From contig NVSU01000009.1 in the NCBI GenBank assembly GCA_002401345.1, forward strand, positions 4,546-42,681: a DNA stretch of 38,136 bases, in the 5' to 3' direction. Under the pieces are notes generated by a model that was not told the origin of the DNA, made no database searches, and saw nothing but the letters and a program-made list of their open reading frames with translations. The position numbers and the translations under genes are program-made. Positions within the stretch are counted from its first letter, which is position 1; every line of letters starts with the position of its first letter. Below are positions 12,402 to 20,592 of this stretch, piece by piece. The stretch comes from Candidatus Wolfebacteria bacterium. Its GTDB lineage: Bacteria > Patescibacteriota > Minisyncoccia > Phycocordibacterales > NVSU01.

Positions 12402-13365
12402 ATGTTGTCTCTTCTCTCATTTCCCTAATGAGTTCTTTTAATCCGAATGATGCTCTGTTATAGTATTTGAGAATTTTCTCCTCAGATGTATTGAGTGTTC
12501 TCTTTCCTTTCTTAGAACTATCCGTAACTTGATTAAACCAACCCATCAATCCTTCTATTTTTCTTGGATTTAATTTTGCTTCATCATACCAAAATAAATA
12601 AAGTAGCATTTCCAACTTTTTCCTTTTACTACGAGGAAGAAATATTTCAGCTTGAGTAGAAGTATTTCGTATCCCTACTCCATTAATGATCTTCCCCTCT
12701 TTTAACTTATTCAAATTAAATGAATGAGTTTTATTGTCATTGGGTGTAAACTCAGCGACTCGAAGTATCGATAATAAAGCCTTTTTCTTTTTCTTACCGA
12801 TGATTGTATCAGAGGTGAAAATCAAATCATCACCAAAACGAGTGTAGGAAATATTGTACTGTGTACAAAGTTCTCTAAAATGTTGATCGATCATTTTCTC
12901 CGCATAGATGTTAAATAGTTTTGGAGATGTTGAATACCCTTCTGCAAGTCCACTTCCACCTGGAGCGAAAAAATATTTTTTTAAATATTCTTTCATGTCA
13001 GGCCAATTTGTAAAATCATAGTATGGAAATAGATTACAGAGCACCCAAGACATTTTCTGAAGATTTACACTTCTAAATGCATCCTTGATATCAGTTATAT
13101 ACCAGTATTCATGGAAAAATCCCTGTCCATTTGTATGAGAAAGGATGTGATCTTTGGTAATTGATCCTCTTCCTTTTATCCATCCAGTTGCACTTGGCAT
13201 TTCGAATATATATTCTTCTATTTTTCGAAGTGCATATGCATGGAGTACTCTTAAAGAATCATTCGGAATATAATGTAGTTTATTTTTATTGTGTTTTCTT
13301 CCACCTCCTTTTTGGGAGGATGGTTCTGGATCCAGAATCAATAGTCCTCTTAATGAAGGTATCAT
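12400..13365 (-). CDS. Retron-like reverse transcriptase
   Basis: A 321-residue RNA-directed DNA polymerase. The motifs run in order: HYIPNDSLRVLHAYALRKI (fingers), GWIKGRGSI then a His (about 61-77), motif A ITDIKDAF (D92, D95), motif B GYSTSPKLFNIYAEKMID (143-160), catalytic motif C RFGDD (D179, D180), and motif D/E NDNKTHSF...KIINGVGI. The order and the IxGR-SI, TSPxLxN and INGV blocks recall retron RTs, whose equivalent of NGV is VTG. The DGR-type SQ motif is missing and no thumb/maturase or endonuclease domain is fused. Only ~106 bases precede it, too few for a usual msr-msd, but a structured ncRNA follows it. Confidence 0.88.
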   Translation of the reverse strand: MIPSLRGLLILDPEPSSQKGGGRKHNKNKLHYIPNDSLRVLHAYALRKIEEYIFEMPSATGWIKGRGSITKDHILSHTNGQGFFHEYWYITDIKDAFRSVNLQKMSWVLCNLFPYYDFTNWPDMKEYLKKYFFAPGGSGLAEGYSTSPKLFNIYAEKMIDQHFRELCTQYNISYTRFGDDLIFTSDTIIGKKKKKALLSILRVAEFTPNDNKTHSFNLNKLKEGKIINGVGIRNTSTQAEIFLPRSKRKKLEMLLYLFWYDEAKLNPRKIEGLMGWFNQVTDSSKKGKRTLNTSEEKILKYYNRASFGLKELIREMREETT

Positions 13366-13413
13366 AGTAGAATGTTTGGTTAGTACACAAGTACATTATG
13401 TCAACGTACATTT

Positions 13414-13451
13414 ATTTAATGTGATTATACATTAAATCTGAAAAAAATCAA
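13414..13451 (-). promoter_or_regulatory. RT promoter with overlapping inverted repeat
   Basis: Minus-strand TTGATT (13446-13451), 16 bases, TATAAT (13424-13429). A perfect inverted repeat ATTTAATGT/ACATTAAAT (13414-13422, 13429-13437) straddles the -10 box, as expected for a repressor operator. The leader would be about 50 bases with repeated GTAC words. Confidence 0.6.
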
Positions 13452-13471
13452 TATGAGATATTCTGAGATTT

Positions 13472-15166
13472 TTACTCAGTTTGGTTTTTAGACTGAATCA
13501 GATGGTCTTTTATGTATTGTTTACTGCCCCCCACCTTCTTTCCGGGGTTAAATATGTTATTAGGGTCAAATGTATCCTTGACCTTTTGAAAGAGAGCGAT
13601 GATTTCATCACCATACATTTTCCTTAAAAATGGCGTTCTGATAATACCGTCATTATGTTCCGCAGTAATGGAACCATTATATGAAAGCACAAGACTGTAT
13701 ACTTTCTCAGAAAGTTCAAGAATGGTATCAGGAGGAATAGGTTCTGCCAGGTCCATGAGAGGAATAATGTGAAAATTTCCACTTCCTGCATGACCTGCGA
13801 TTGAGTAGTCAATTGGATATTGTGCTAATATGTTTTGCAACTCAGGAAAAAACTCAGGCAATACTTCAGGAGACACAATAAAATCATCTATGAAAGGAGC
13901 TGTTCTTTTGCCTTTTGAGTGTTCTCTAAGGAGTTTAAAGCTGTCACGTCGAATGGACCAATATTTTTCTTCTCCCGCTTTGGTTTTAACTTCTTGTGTC
14001 CTTATTTTAAATTTTTTATCACCACCAGTTGTAATGTGGAGGGATGTTAACTCTTTGTCTAGGTCTGAAAGTTTCTTCTCAAGCTCAGCTTCATTGTCTC
14101 CTGTAAATTCGATCAATGTTATAAGCTTTGGAATTCCACCAGTGATAAACATAAAAAAATCAGGAATAAAAGAAAGTCCCATTTTTAAGAATCCCAGAAA
14201 CCCTCGTTCTTTAATGAAACCTCTCCAGAATCTAATAGCAAGTTTAAGTGTTTCATCGTCGTATGTTTCCATACTTGTTGGATTATATTTTAGTGCCTTG
14301 TTTACAACAGCTGGAATGCCATCCATGCCATCCATGAATACAACTAAAAGTTTGGAGAATTTTTCAACTGGTACCAGACGAAATGTAATCTCAGTTATAA
14401 TTCCCAGTGTGCCCTGCGATCCGACAATAAGTCTGTTCAAATCAAAGGTTGTTCCGTTCCATACATTCCATAGATAATAGCCAGCAGAATTTTTAGATAC
14501 GTTAGGTTTAGCATTCTTAATTTTTTCTTCATTGTTCTGAATAAGTTCCCATATCTCCTTATAGATATTTCCTTCGAAATCATTTTGATTTATTTTTTCT
14601 TCTAGTTCATTTTTTGAGAGTGCTTTGATTTCATATTCATTGCCATCTGAGAATACAACCTTAAGTTTTTCTATGTACTCTTCCGTCTTTCCGTATCGCA
14701 ATGTTTTCTCTCCTCCTGTATTATTGGCAGCCATCCCTCCTACTGCATTAATGGTTTTAGAGGCAGGAAATGTTGGTAGAAGCAACTCATGTTTTAGTGT
14801 TTCATTCTCAAAATCAATATACATGGTGCCAGGTAGTACTCGTGCAGTTTTATTCTCGACGTCAATCTCGGGAGCACCATGCATATATTTTGTAAAGTTC
14901 AATATAATGGATTCATTCAACGGTCCACCTGACATGTCAGTACCTGCAGATCTCGCAGTTATAGAAAGAGCTGGTGTGTCAGCTGGTTGTGTGTCTTTAT
15001 TTTCATTTACCCAGTTTACAACTGCTTTCACATCCTCAGCATGTTTAGGAAATACGACTACTTGAGGTCTCACGTCAAAAAGACTCGTATCTTGACTGAA
15101 CTCAGTGAGTGTTTTTTCGTCATCCAAGACATCACCTTCTATAATTTTTTGCAATTGCTCTTTCAT
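13472..15166 (-). CDS. FAD-linked oxidase (GlcD / D-lactate dehydrogenase type)
   Basis: A 564-residue flavoprotein of the vanillyl-alcohol-oxidase fold. The N-terminal FAD-binding domain has PQVVVFPKHAEDVKAVVNW, TARSAGTDMSGG and GGMAANNTGGEKTLRYG; GSQGTLGIITEITFRLVP closes it. The C-terminal FAD-oxidase domain has IDYSIAGHAGSGNFHIIPLMD and TAEHNDGIIRTPFL, with GDEIIALFQKVKDTFDPNNIFNPGKK at the end. Relatives oxidise 2-hydroxyacids such as D-lactate or glycolate and pass electrons on. The C-terminal cysteine-rich half found in some fused enzymes is absent. It is a monocistronic minus-strand gene. Confidence 0.92.
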   Translation of the reverse strand: MKEQLQKIIEGDVLDDEKTLTEFSQDTSLFDVRPQVVVFPKHAEDVKAVVNWVNENKDTQPADTPALSITARSAGTDMSGGPLNESIILNFTKYMHGAPEIDVENKTARVLPGTMYIDFENETLKHELLLPTFPASKTINAVGGMAANNTGGEKTLRYGKTEEYIEKLKVVFSDGNEYEIKALSKNELEEKINQNDFEGNIYKEIWELIQNNEEKIKNAKPNVSKNSAGYYLWNVWNGTTFDLNRLIVGSQGTLGIITEITFRLVPVEKFSKLLVVFMDGMDGIPAVVNKALKYNPTSMETYDDETLKLAIRFWRGFIKERGFLGFLKMGLSFIPDFFMFITGGIPKLITLIEFTGDNEAELEKKLSDLDKELTSLHITTGGDKKFKIRTQEVKTKAGEEKYWSIRRDSFKLLREHSKGKRTAPFIDDFIVSPEVLPEFFPELQNILAQYPIDYSIAGHAGSGNFHIIPLMDLAEPIPPDTILELSEKVYSLVLSYNGSITAEHNDGIIRTPFLRKMYGDEIIALFQKVKDTFDPNNIFNPGKKVGGSKQYIKDHLIQSKNQTE

Positions 15167-15218
15167 ATTTACTTATTATATCAGTTTTAAATATTTTTTA
15201 AATATTATGAAAATAAAA

Positions 15219-15244
15219 AACCGCACACATAAATGTGCGCGGTT
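15219..15244 (-). terminator. Terminator of the 15249 membrane gene
   Basis: AACCGC-CACA/TGTG-GCGGTT with one mismatch and a TAAA loop. On the minus strand it is followed by TTTTTTATTTT. Confidence 0.8.
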
Positions 15245-15248
15245 CGTT

Positions 15249-15698
15249 TCAAAAGAGTGCGTGTGTATTGAACTCTTTACCAAAGCCAACAATAAGTCCT
15301 AAAATGAGTCCTGCACCAACCCCAGCAGAGAGCGCTATCATAATCTGATAAGAGGGCCCACCAAGGAAATAGGCAGCGAGACTCAATGTAGGTCCAGCAA
15401 CAACTGCAATGAGAAGTCCCCACATAAGTGACGATATAAGTCCGCCATCTCCAATTCTATTTAAATGCCTTACAATTGACACCGCTGAACATGTGATTAA
15501 TGAAATCCATATATATACAGCAATTAATAGAAGTGATACATATACTAAATCAGTAAATGGTATATCAGCCATTTCATTTTTTAGATTTTCCATTTCAGTT
15601 AAGATATGAGCACTTAAAAAATATCCAAACAATACCAAGAAAGCTGTGATCAGAGTTATAAAAAAAGACTGACCTAATGATGTCCGTTTTTTTTCCAT
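15249..15698 (-). CDS. Four-segment membrane protein, hypothetical
   Basis: A 149-residue protein that I do not recognise. Four hydrophobic segments are visible (about residues 10-32, 47-70, 85-109 and 115-138), with a short charged N-terminus (MEKKRTSLGQ) and glycine-rich last helices (SAGVGAGLILGLIVGFG). There is no enzymatic motif. It stands alone, with its own terminator just downstream and about 120 AT-rich bases upstream. Confidence 0.65.
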   Translation of the reverse strand: MEKKRTSLGQSFFITLITAFLVLFGYFLSAHILTEMENLKNEMADIPFTDLVYVSLLLIAVYIWISLITCSAVSIVRHLNRIGDGGLISSLMWGLLIAVVAGPTLSLAAYFLGGPSYQIMIALSAGVGAGLILGLIVGFGKEFNTHALF

Positions 15699-15786
15699 TT
15701 GAAGAACATTTATAATTACACAATTATTTATCTTTTATGATTATATCTAATAAATTTAATTTGTCAATTTACTCATCCACTAAAAA

Positions 15787-15808
15787 AACCCAGATTATAA
15801 CTGGGGTT
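15787..15808 (-). terminator. fba terminator
   Basis: AACCCAG/CTGGGGTT with flanking A- and T-runs. On the minus strand it follows the aldolase stop codon. Confidence 0.75.
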
Positions 15809-15819
15809 TTTTGATTTGT

Positions 15820-16677
15820 TTATTTTATTCCACTGAATAATTTAATGCGGGCTTCAACAATTCTTTCGATTTCTTTACGTGGTTTCTTGAGATATTTATA
15901 TGGAGCAATTTCTTTGGTTTCTTCAAGAGATGCTTTTAATGACTCAAGATATCCAAGTCGTAATTCTGTGCTGATATGAATGATGGACATACCAGCGTGT
16001 GCTGCGTGTACAAAATCTTCATCAGAGCTTCCAGAACCACCATGAAGCACAAGTGGTACTCCTGCAGTCTCGCGTATATCTTTTATTCTTTGAATGTTGA
16101 GTTGCGGATTACCCGACTTTACAATGCCGTGTATATTTCCAACTGAGGGTGCAAGTAGATCTACTCCTGTTGCTTTTATAAACTCAAGTGCATCATTTGG
16201 TTTTGTCTGTGTTTCCTCAGATACTCCTTCTGGAATAGATTCCTTTACATTTGAGCCAGATCCAATAAAACCAAGTTCAGCTTCCACGAGCACATCGTTC
16301 GGTGATTGTGCTGCATAGTCTGCACATCTTTTTGAAATATCAACATTTTCATCATACGGTAGATTTGAACCATCGTAGATCACCATATCAAATCCAGCAT
16401 CGATTGCTTCTTTCACTCTGTCGAATGAGTATGAATGGTCAGCATTTAAAAAAACTGGAAAGTCGAATTCCTCTCGTAAACTTCTAATGAGTACGACTGA
16501 TTGCTTGATTCCAATAAAATCTCTCTCCCCTTCTGATACTCCAATAATAACTGGAACATCGAGATTTCGTGCAGCATTAAATACACCCCACATAGTTTCA
16601 ATATTAGCGATATTAAAGTGTCCTATGGCTGTACCATTTTTGTCTGCTTCGAGAATGTACTCTTTTAATGTTTTCAT
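15820..16677 (-). CDS. fba: Class II fructose-bisphosphate aldolase
   Basis: A zinc-dependent aldolase of about 285 residues, which interconverts fructose-1,6-bisphosphate with dihydroxyacetone phosphate and glyceraldehyde-3-phosphate. Seen are GHFNIANIETMWGVF, VFLNADHSYSFD (Asp and His of the active site), VEAELGFIG, NIHGI and VLHGGSGSSDEDF (a zinc His and the phosphate-binding loop). The start at 16677 is chosen because an extended -10 box (TGATATACT, 16685-16693) ends 7 bases before this ATG; a longer frame to 16722 would run through it and into the next terminator. The mRNA is probably leaderless. It belongs functionally with gap and the pentose-phosphate genes. Confidence 0.93.
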   Translation of the reverse strand: MKTLKEYILEADKNGTAIGHFNIANIETMWGVFNAARNLDVPVIIGVSEGERDFIGIKQSVVLIRSLREEFDFPVFLNADHSYSFDRVKEAIDAGFDMVIYDGSNLPYDENVDISKRCADYAAQSPNDVLVEAELGFIGSGSNVKESIPEGVSEETQTKPNDALEFIKATGVDLLAPSVGNIHGIVKSGNPQLNIQRIKDIRETAGVPLVLHGGSGSSDEDFVHAAHAGMSIIHISTELRLGYLESLKASLEETKEIAPYKYLKKPRKEIERIVEARIKLFSGIK

Positions 16678-16684
16678 AATATAT

Positions 16685-16693
16685 AGTATATCA
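16685..16693 (-). promoter_or_regulatory. fba extended -10 box (leaderless start)
   Basis: Minus-strand TGA-TATACT, with seven bases to the ATG. Confidence 0.55.
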
Positions 16694-16714
16694 CTTTTAG
16701 AATAACAAATAAAA

Positions 16715-16750
16715 AAACCCAATTATTCCACATGTGGAATAATTGGGTTT
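16715..16750 (-). terminator. Terminator of the ParB-like gene (36-base palindrome)
   Basis: A perfect 36-base palindrome centred on CCACATGTGG. On the minus strand it is followed by a T-run, and it lies 15 bases after the ParB-like stop codon. Confidence 0.8.
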
Positions 16751-16765
16751 AGAGTGCATATGACG

Positions 16766-17974
16766 CTACGCGCTCATTTTTTTTGTAACAGAGCTCACTT
16801 GATGCATCTTTTTTTTAAAAACACTGAACTCATCTTTTTTCATGATTTTTTCTAGTCTTGGAAGTAATTCCTTTTGAACATCCACAAGGTCAAACAAATA
16901 TCTCTTACTTCGTTTTGTGGAGTAAATTTCGTCCTCCTCGACCAATAAACCATCTTGAATTAGACGAGCCACATTTTTAAGATACAAGTTGTCTGTCAAC
17001 AATTTTATGTCTATTTGAGGATCGATTATTGATTTATACTTTGCTCTGCAAGAAGCGTTATTTTTTTTCTCCCATATTTCATATAGAGTTGATTGTCCCG
17101 AATTGTCCTCCTCGAGAAATAAATCGATCACCTTTTTAAATGTCGTTACGTTATACCTCTTAGAAACTGCAACAATAAGCCAGTGATCTATTTCATCTTC
17201 CGTCAATCCATTTTGTTGTAGTCGAGCCAACTGATTTGCCACACCATATGATATGACTGAATCCTCAACATATTTATGAATTTTCGCAGGTAAATCAAAA
17301 TAGCCAATTGCATTTTTAACCTTCTCTGTACCTCTTGCCACTCTTCTAGAGAATTTAGAAACAGAATAATTCTTATCAATAAGTCTAAGTAATCTAAAAT
17401 AAGGACCATAGACACGAGCTTCTTCATGAGGCTTGGGTGCGACATAATCATTTTCCGAAAACTGAACAAGTAATGCTTGAAATGGAATTACGTCGTTAGA
17501 CACGCTAAATCTCATTTTCTTTGAATTGGTCTGAAAGTGACTTTTAAAGCATATGCCAGGTGTAAGTGGTGAATTCCCATTTTCATCTAGACACCTGCGA
17601 CATCCTCTCTCATATAAAAGATTCAAAGCTCTGAATCTGCGTTCTCCGGCAATTAAAATAAAATAAGAAGGATTCTTTGCAGTTCTTCTTTTTTTCAAGT
17701 CAATCAACTTATGTGATTGACCATGAATGGTGTTAATAATCTCCAAATGTTGCTCTGTTGTTTTTTGATCATACTGAGCAATTGTAGGAGGTTGTATTAA
17801 TCCATTGAGTGCAATATTTTGTGCAAGTTCCTCTATGGAACTTTGTTCAAAATTCCGACGAACTTGTGTGAGTATGTTCACTGAATTCAGTGAAAGTTCC
17901 TTCACGGAGTAGGTTGGATGTTTTGCCCTATCAAGTAGTGACTCAATATCGTATTTATCTGTTAAAGTGCGCAT
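16766..17974 (-). CDS. ParB/Spo0J-like nuclease-domain protein
   Basis: A 402-residue protein with a ParB N-terminal (CTPase-type) domain. Visible are TQVRRNFEQSSIEELAQNI, NGLIQPPTI and, after a 40-residue insert, the C-box YFILIAGERRFRAL (GERRFRA at 110-116). A likely helix-turn-helix region follows (about 200-255: SVSKFSRRVARGTEKVKNAI). Canonical ParB is ~290 residues, so this one has a long C-terminal region of unknown fold. An inserted CRRC...C stretch (about 125-142) breaks the usual spacing. No parA is in the window and no parS palindrome was found, so it may be an accessory DNA-binding protein rather than the chromosome partition factor. Confidence 0.8.
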   Translation of the reverse strand: MRTLTDKYDIESLLDRAKHPTYSVKELSLNSVNILTQVRRNFEQSSIEELAQNIALNGLIQPPTIAQYDQKTTEQHLEIINTIHGQSHKLIDLKKRRTAKNPSYFILIAGERRFRALNLLYERGCRRCLDENGNSPLTPGICFKSHFQTNSKKMRFSVSNDVIPFQALLVQFSENDYVAPKPHEEARVYGPYFRLLRLIDKNYSVSKFSRRVARGTEKVKNAIGYFDLPAKIHKYVEDSVISYGVANQLARLQQNGLTEDEIDHWLIVAVSKRYNVTTFKKVIDLFLEEDNSGQSTLYEIWEKKNNASCRAKYKSIIDPQIDIKLLTDNLYLKNVARLIQDGLLVEEDEIYSTKRSKRYLFDLVDVQKELLPRLEKIMKKDEFSVFKKKMHQVSSVTKKMSA

Positions 17975-18045
17975 AACTTATTTTTTTATATTCTATTTTC
18001 ATTTAAGCATTTTCGCAGCAAATCAGCAATTGGGAGAAATAAAAT

Positions 18046-18078
18046 AAACACTATCTAGATTTCTCTATGATAGTGTTT
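18046..18078 (-). terminator. Terminator of the EndoIII-like gene
   Basis: AAACACTATC/GATAGTGTTT with an inner TAGA/TCTA pairing, overlapping the stop codon. It separates this gene from the ParB-like gene. Confidence 0.7.
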
Positions 18079-19120
18079 AAATGCCGGTAAATAGATACAT
18101 TTGTGCCGGTTTGCCTCGTAGGCCTCTTGTTATAAGTTTCCCTTGCCGATAATAGTTAGCAGACGGAATATTAAAGCAACAGGTTTTTTCAATTGGACAC
18201 AGAAGACACGATTTATTGAAGGCTTGAACCTGAGACTTGTTCCATATTACTTTGATAGGTTGAATCTCTGTCTTCCTGGCCTTATAGGGACCTATATGAG
18301 ATTCATTACCAGGATGAGTCCCACATAAATCTCTCGAGAGAAACCAAAGTGCATCAGAGAGCTCTTTGCTGCTTATATTATTATTTTTACAATATCGCAC
18401 AGATAGTGAACGTGCCTTTTTCAATATTTCGTCACCAAAGAAATTTTTATTTTCTTTGTATTTACCTTTGGTGATTATTTTATGAGCTACCATAATTCGT
18501 AGTACATGAAAATCTATTGGAATAGGAAATGTAGCACTATCAACAATTTCTGCATGAATGTAAAAATAAATTAACATGCTCACCATTTTTTCTTGAAATC
18601 CGTAAAAGCCGTTTGGATGTGCTGATGAAAATGTTCCTTTGTTCGATATAATCTCACATGTTTTTTTGTAAGAATTTGTACTCTTCAAAAGACTCATAGG
18701 GTTACCATTCCAAAATGTGTGAAGTTTTTGAAAATTGCGTATCCAGAACTTAGGAATTACACTCGCATTAAAGGCGAGACCATTGTCCTGAAGAACACCC
18801 ATCATTTTTTTTATTAGTTTATTTTCCTCGTCAGTAGATTTTATTTCTGAAATATATTCTGGAATAAAAAATTCCGGATGTGCATCACATACATTTGAAA
18901 GACTCATAATTGCCGTTGAACTTTTAATTCCACCGCGCATGTAATAACATGCACAAAAAAGGAATAAGGCATGCTGGATACTCCGTGGTTCGAAATGTTC
19001 AAAAATTTTATCCGGAACCAATTCCAAATCCCTATCATATGGGAATTTTTTTTCTTTCAATCTCTCCAACAAGACATTGAAGATGGACTCTGCGCGCGTA
19101 TAGTCTACATGTAGTTTCAT
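18077..19120 (-). CDS. Endonuclease III-like Fe-S DNA glycosylase candidate
   Basis: A 347-residue protein that I read as a remote member of the HhH-GPD superfamily. GFQEK (174-178) aligns with the hairpin GVGRK of endonuclease III, including the catalytic Lys. PIDFHVLRI (201-209) aligns with VDTHVFR and puts Asp203 at the catalytic Asp. Near the C-terminus, C305-x2-C308-x5-C314 matches the last three ligands of the 4Fe-4S loop (Cx6Cx2Cx5C), and C266 could be the first, displaced by an insert of ~38 residues. It is much longer than the usual ~210 residues. The likely role is base excision or another DNA-damage function, but substrate and family are unproven. Confidence 0.6.
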   Translation of the reverse strand: MKLHVDYTRAESIFNVLLERLKEKKFPYDRDLELVPDKIFEHFEPRSIQHALFLFCACYYMRGGIKSSTAIMSLSNVCDAHPEFFIPEYISEIKSTDEENKLIKKMMGVLQDNGLAFNASVIPKFWIRNFQKLHTFWNGNPMSLLKSTNSYKKTCEIISNKGTFSSAHPNGFYGFQEKMVSMLIYFYIHAEIVDSATFPIPIDFHVLRIMVAHKIITKGKYKENKNFFGDEILKKARSLSVRYCKNNNISSKELSDALWFLSRDLCGTHPGNESHIGPYKARKTEIQPIKVIWNKSQVQAFNKSCLLCPIEKTCCFNIPSANYYRQGKLITRGLRGKPAQMYLFTGI

Positions 19121-19201
19121 AGGTGCTTGTTTTTAAGGTTCTGAAGCAACTATATACTATTGTTGATAGCATTCCAAATCTCATATCTAGTTGTGTGATA
19201 T

Positions 19202-19822
19202 CTATTTATGTTTGTGAGGAAAGAATGTTTTGAGTACGAGTCTGCGTAGATGTCTTCCTAGAATAAGGAACACAATAATAATTATGAGGAAAAACATCCA
19301 ATGCTTTATTATTCCAGACGTATTTACAATTGAGACAAATTTGTTCTGAAAATAATTTCCGACAAACATAAGTGACGGTACAAGGATAATGATCGCAAGT
19401 GAATCAAGTAGGATGAACGTTTTAGTTTTGATTTTCAGCATTCCTGCAGTGAATGGTCCGATAAATCTAAATCCAGCCACAAAACGCGAGAAGAAAATAA
19501 TTTTCCTAATGTGATTTCTGAAAAAATCACTATGTGCGGTGAAGTCATCGTCGTATAAGATCATCTTCCCTATTCCCATTAGAAATTTATTACCTCTTTT
19601 AATAAGTGTGAATATTATAATGTCACTAATAATAAGCCCTGCAATTGCAATCGGTGCAGCAATAAACATATTTAACGTACCTAGACTACCAAGGTATCCT
19701 AATGCGATGATAAATACTTCCTCTGGAAACGGTATGACTGCATTCGCGAGAAGAAATAATATAAAAATTCCCCCATACGATAATGCACTGAGGGAACTTA
19801 TGATTGTTTGTGCTTCTTCCAT
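19202..19822 (-). CDS. DedA family (VTT-domain) membrane protein
   Basis: A 206-residue integral membrane protein. Family blocks are AVIPFPEEVFIIALGYLGSLG in the first re-entrant region, then FFSRFVAGFRFIGPFTAGMLKI in the second, with membrane helices around them and a basic C-terminus (HLRRLVLKTFFPHKHK). DedA proteins are thought to move lipids such as undecaprenyl phosphate across the membrane. It stands alone between unknown genes. A second VTT protein of a different subfamily is at 31602-32282. Confidence 0.88.
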   Translation of the reverse strand: MEEAQTIISSLSALSYGGIFILFLLANAVIPFPEEVFIIALGYLGSLGTLNMFIAAPIAIAGLIISDIIIFTLIKRGNKFLMGIGKMILYDDDFTAHSDFFRNHIRKIIFFSRFVAGFRFIGPFTAGMLKIKTKTFILLDSLAIIILVPSLMFVGNYFQNKFVSIVNTSGIIKHWMFFLIIIIVFLILGRHLRRLVLKTFFPHKHK

Positions 19823-19877
19823 ATATAGCTCTTAGAGTAGAAAAATAGTTCTCATTAGTCAATGGCTTAAAAATAAA

Positions 19878-19906
19878 AAATCGCTAGTTCTTAAAACTAG
19901 CGATTT
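19878..19906 (-). terminator. Terminator of the 19925 gene
   Basis: AAATCGCTAGTT/AACTAGCGATTT with a 5-base loop; on the minus strand it is followed by TTTTTATTTTTAAG. Beside it, CAGTGACA-G-TGTCACTG (19914-19930) is a second palindrome overlapping the gene's end. Confidence 0.8.
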
Positions 19907-19924
19907 AAACTATCAGTGACAGTG

Positions 19925-20482
19925 TCACTGCTCTTCATATGAGCTTATCTCTCCTATGTGCATGTCGAATTTTCTCAACTTTGCTTTATTTTCATCTGAA
20001 TACAAATATTCCAAAAAATACTTCATTCCATCCTTCGAATAAAAGATCGGTAAATTTGATTTTTCCCATTTCAACAAATATTCTGATTTTTTCTTATCAC
20101 TCCATCCTTGAAGTAGAGGTGACGTATAGTGAACAACCGCAAAAATAGGATAAAAACCAAAACGGCTGTCGTGTATATAGAGTGCAAGTTTCTCATGCTG
20201 TGAACAAATGATGAGTATGTCGATCATTTGGATTTTGGTGAACTTTTTTTGAGTAATTACATCTTCAATAACATTTTCCCGGTGTACAGCTCTATATTTT
20301 GATGTACTCAAATTAGGGATAGGTTTTTGACGTCGCACTTTTTCTGTTTTCCATATGCCCTTTGCATAGCCCTTAATCCTCTCAACAAGTTTATTTTCCA
20401 GCGTACGTTTGGCTTCCAAAATTTTATTGGCCGTTTCAATTCTGTCTGATTCCTCAGCTTTACCTTTTATATATGTTTCCAT
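19925..20482 (-). CDS. Hypothetical protein
   Basis: A soluble-looking protein of 185 residues (192 if a TTG start at 20503 is used), not recognised. The N-terminal ~50 residues are predicted helical and charged (KGKAEESDRIETANKILEAKRTLENKL). The rest contains hydrophobic strands (QMIDILIICSQ, FGFYPIFAVVHY) and a Trp/Lys-rich stretch (GWSDKKKSEYLLKWEKSNLP). No catalytic motif or membrane segment is seen. The ATG at 20482 is chosen over the upstream TTG. It is divergent from the PfkB operon and has its own terminator. Confidence 0.65.
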   Translation of the reverse strand: METYIKGKAEESDRIETANKILEAKRTLENKLVERIKGYAKGIWKTEKVRRQKPIPNLSTSKYRAVHRENVIEDVITQKKFTKIQMIDILIICSQHEKLALYIHDSRFGFYPIFAVVHYTSPLLQGWSDKKKSEYLLKWEKSNLPIFYSKDGMKYFLEYLYSDENKAKLRKFDMHIGEISSYEEQ

Positions 20483-20577
20483 GGTATATATGTTAATGTT
20501 CAAAATAGTATTTTCTGAAAATCATAATACCATACTTTTAAATATTATGTATGGAACTATTGCGGACTCATAGTTTA

Positions 20578-20586
20578 TGTTAAAAT
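20578..20586 (+). promoter_or_regulatory. pfkB extended -10 box (leaderless start)
   Basis: TGT-TAAAAT (20578-20586) with exactly six bases to the ATG at 20593. Confidence 0.55.
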
Positions 20587-20592
20587 ATAATT

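Noticed and set aside
12400-13365. Diversity-generating retroelement or group II intron
   Set aside because: No DGR-type SQ motif, no accessory protein, no template/variable repeat pair was seen nearby, and no maturase or endonuclease domain or intron domain V was found.
13830-14477. 215-codon plus-strand open frame
   Set aside because: It lies wholly opposite the FAD-linked oxidase coding sequence and has no promoter or recognisable motif; it is a shadow frame. The same applies to other long frames opposite gatB, rplI, rplY, prfA and the Ctp protease.
16766-17974. Chromosome partition locus (parABS)
   Set aside because: No parA gene and no parS-type 16-base palindrome (TGTTTCACGTGAAACA-like) was found in the window.
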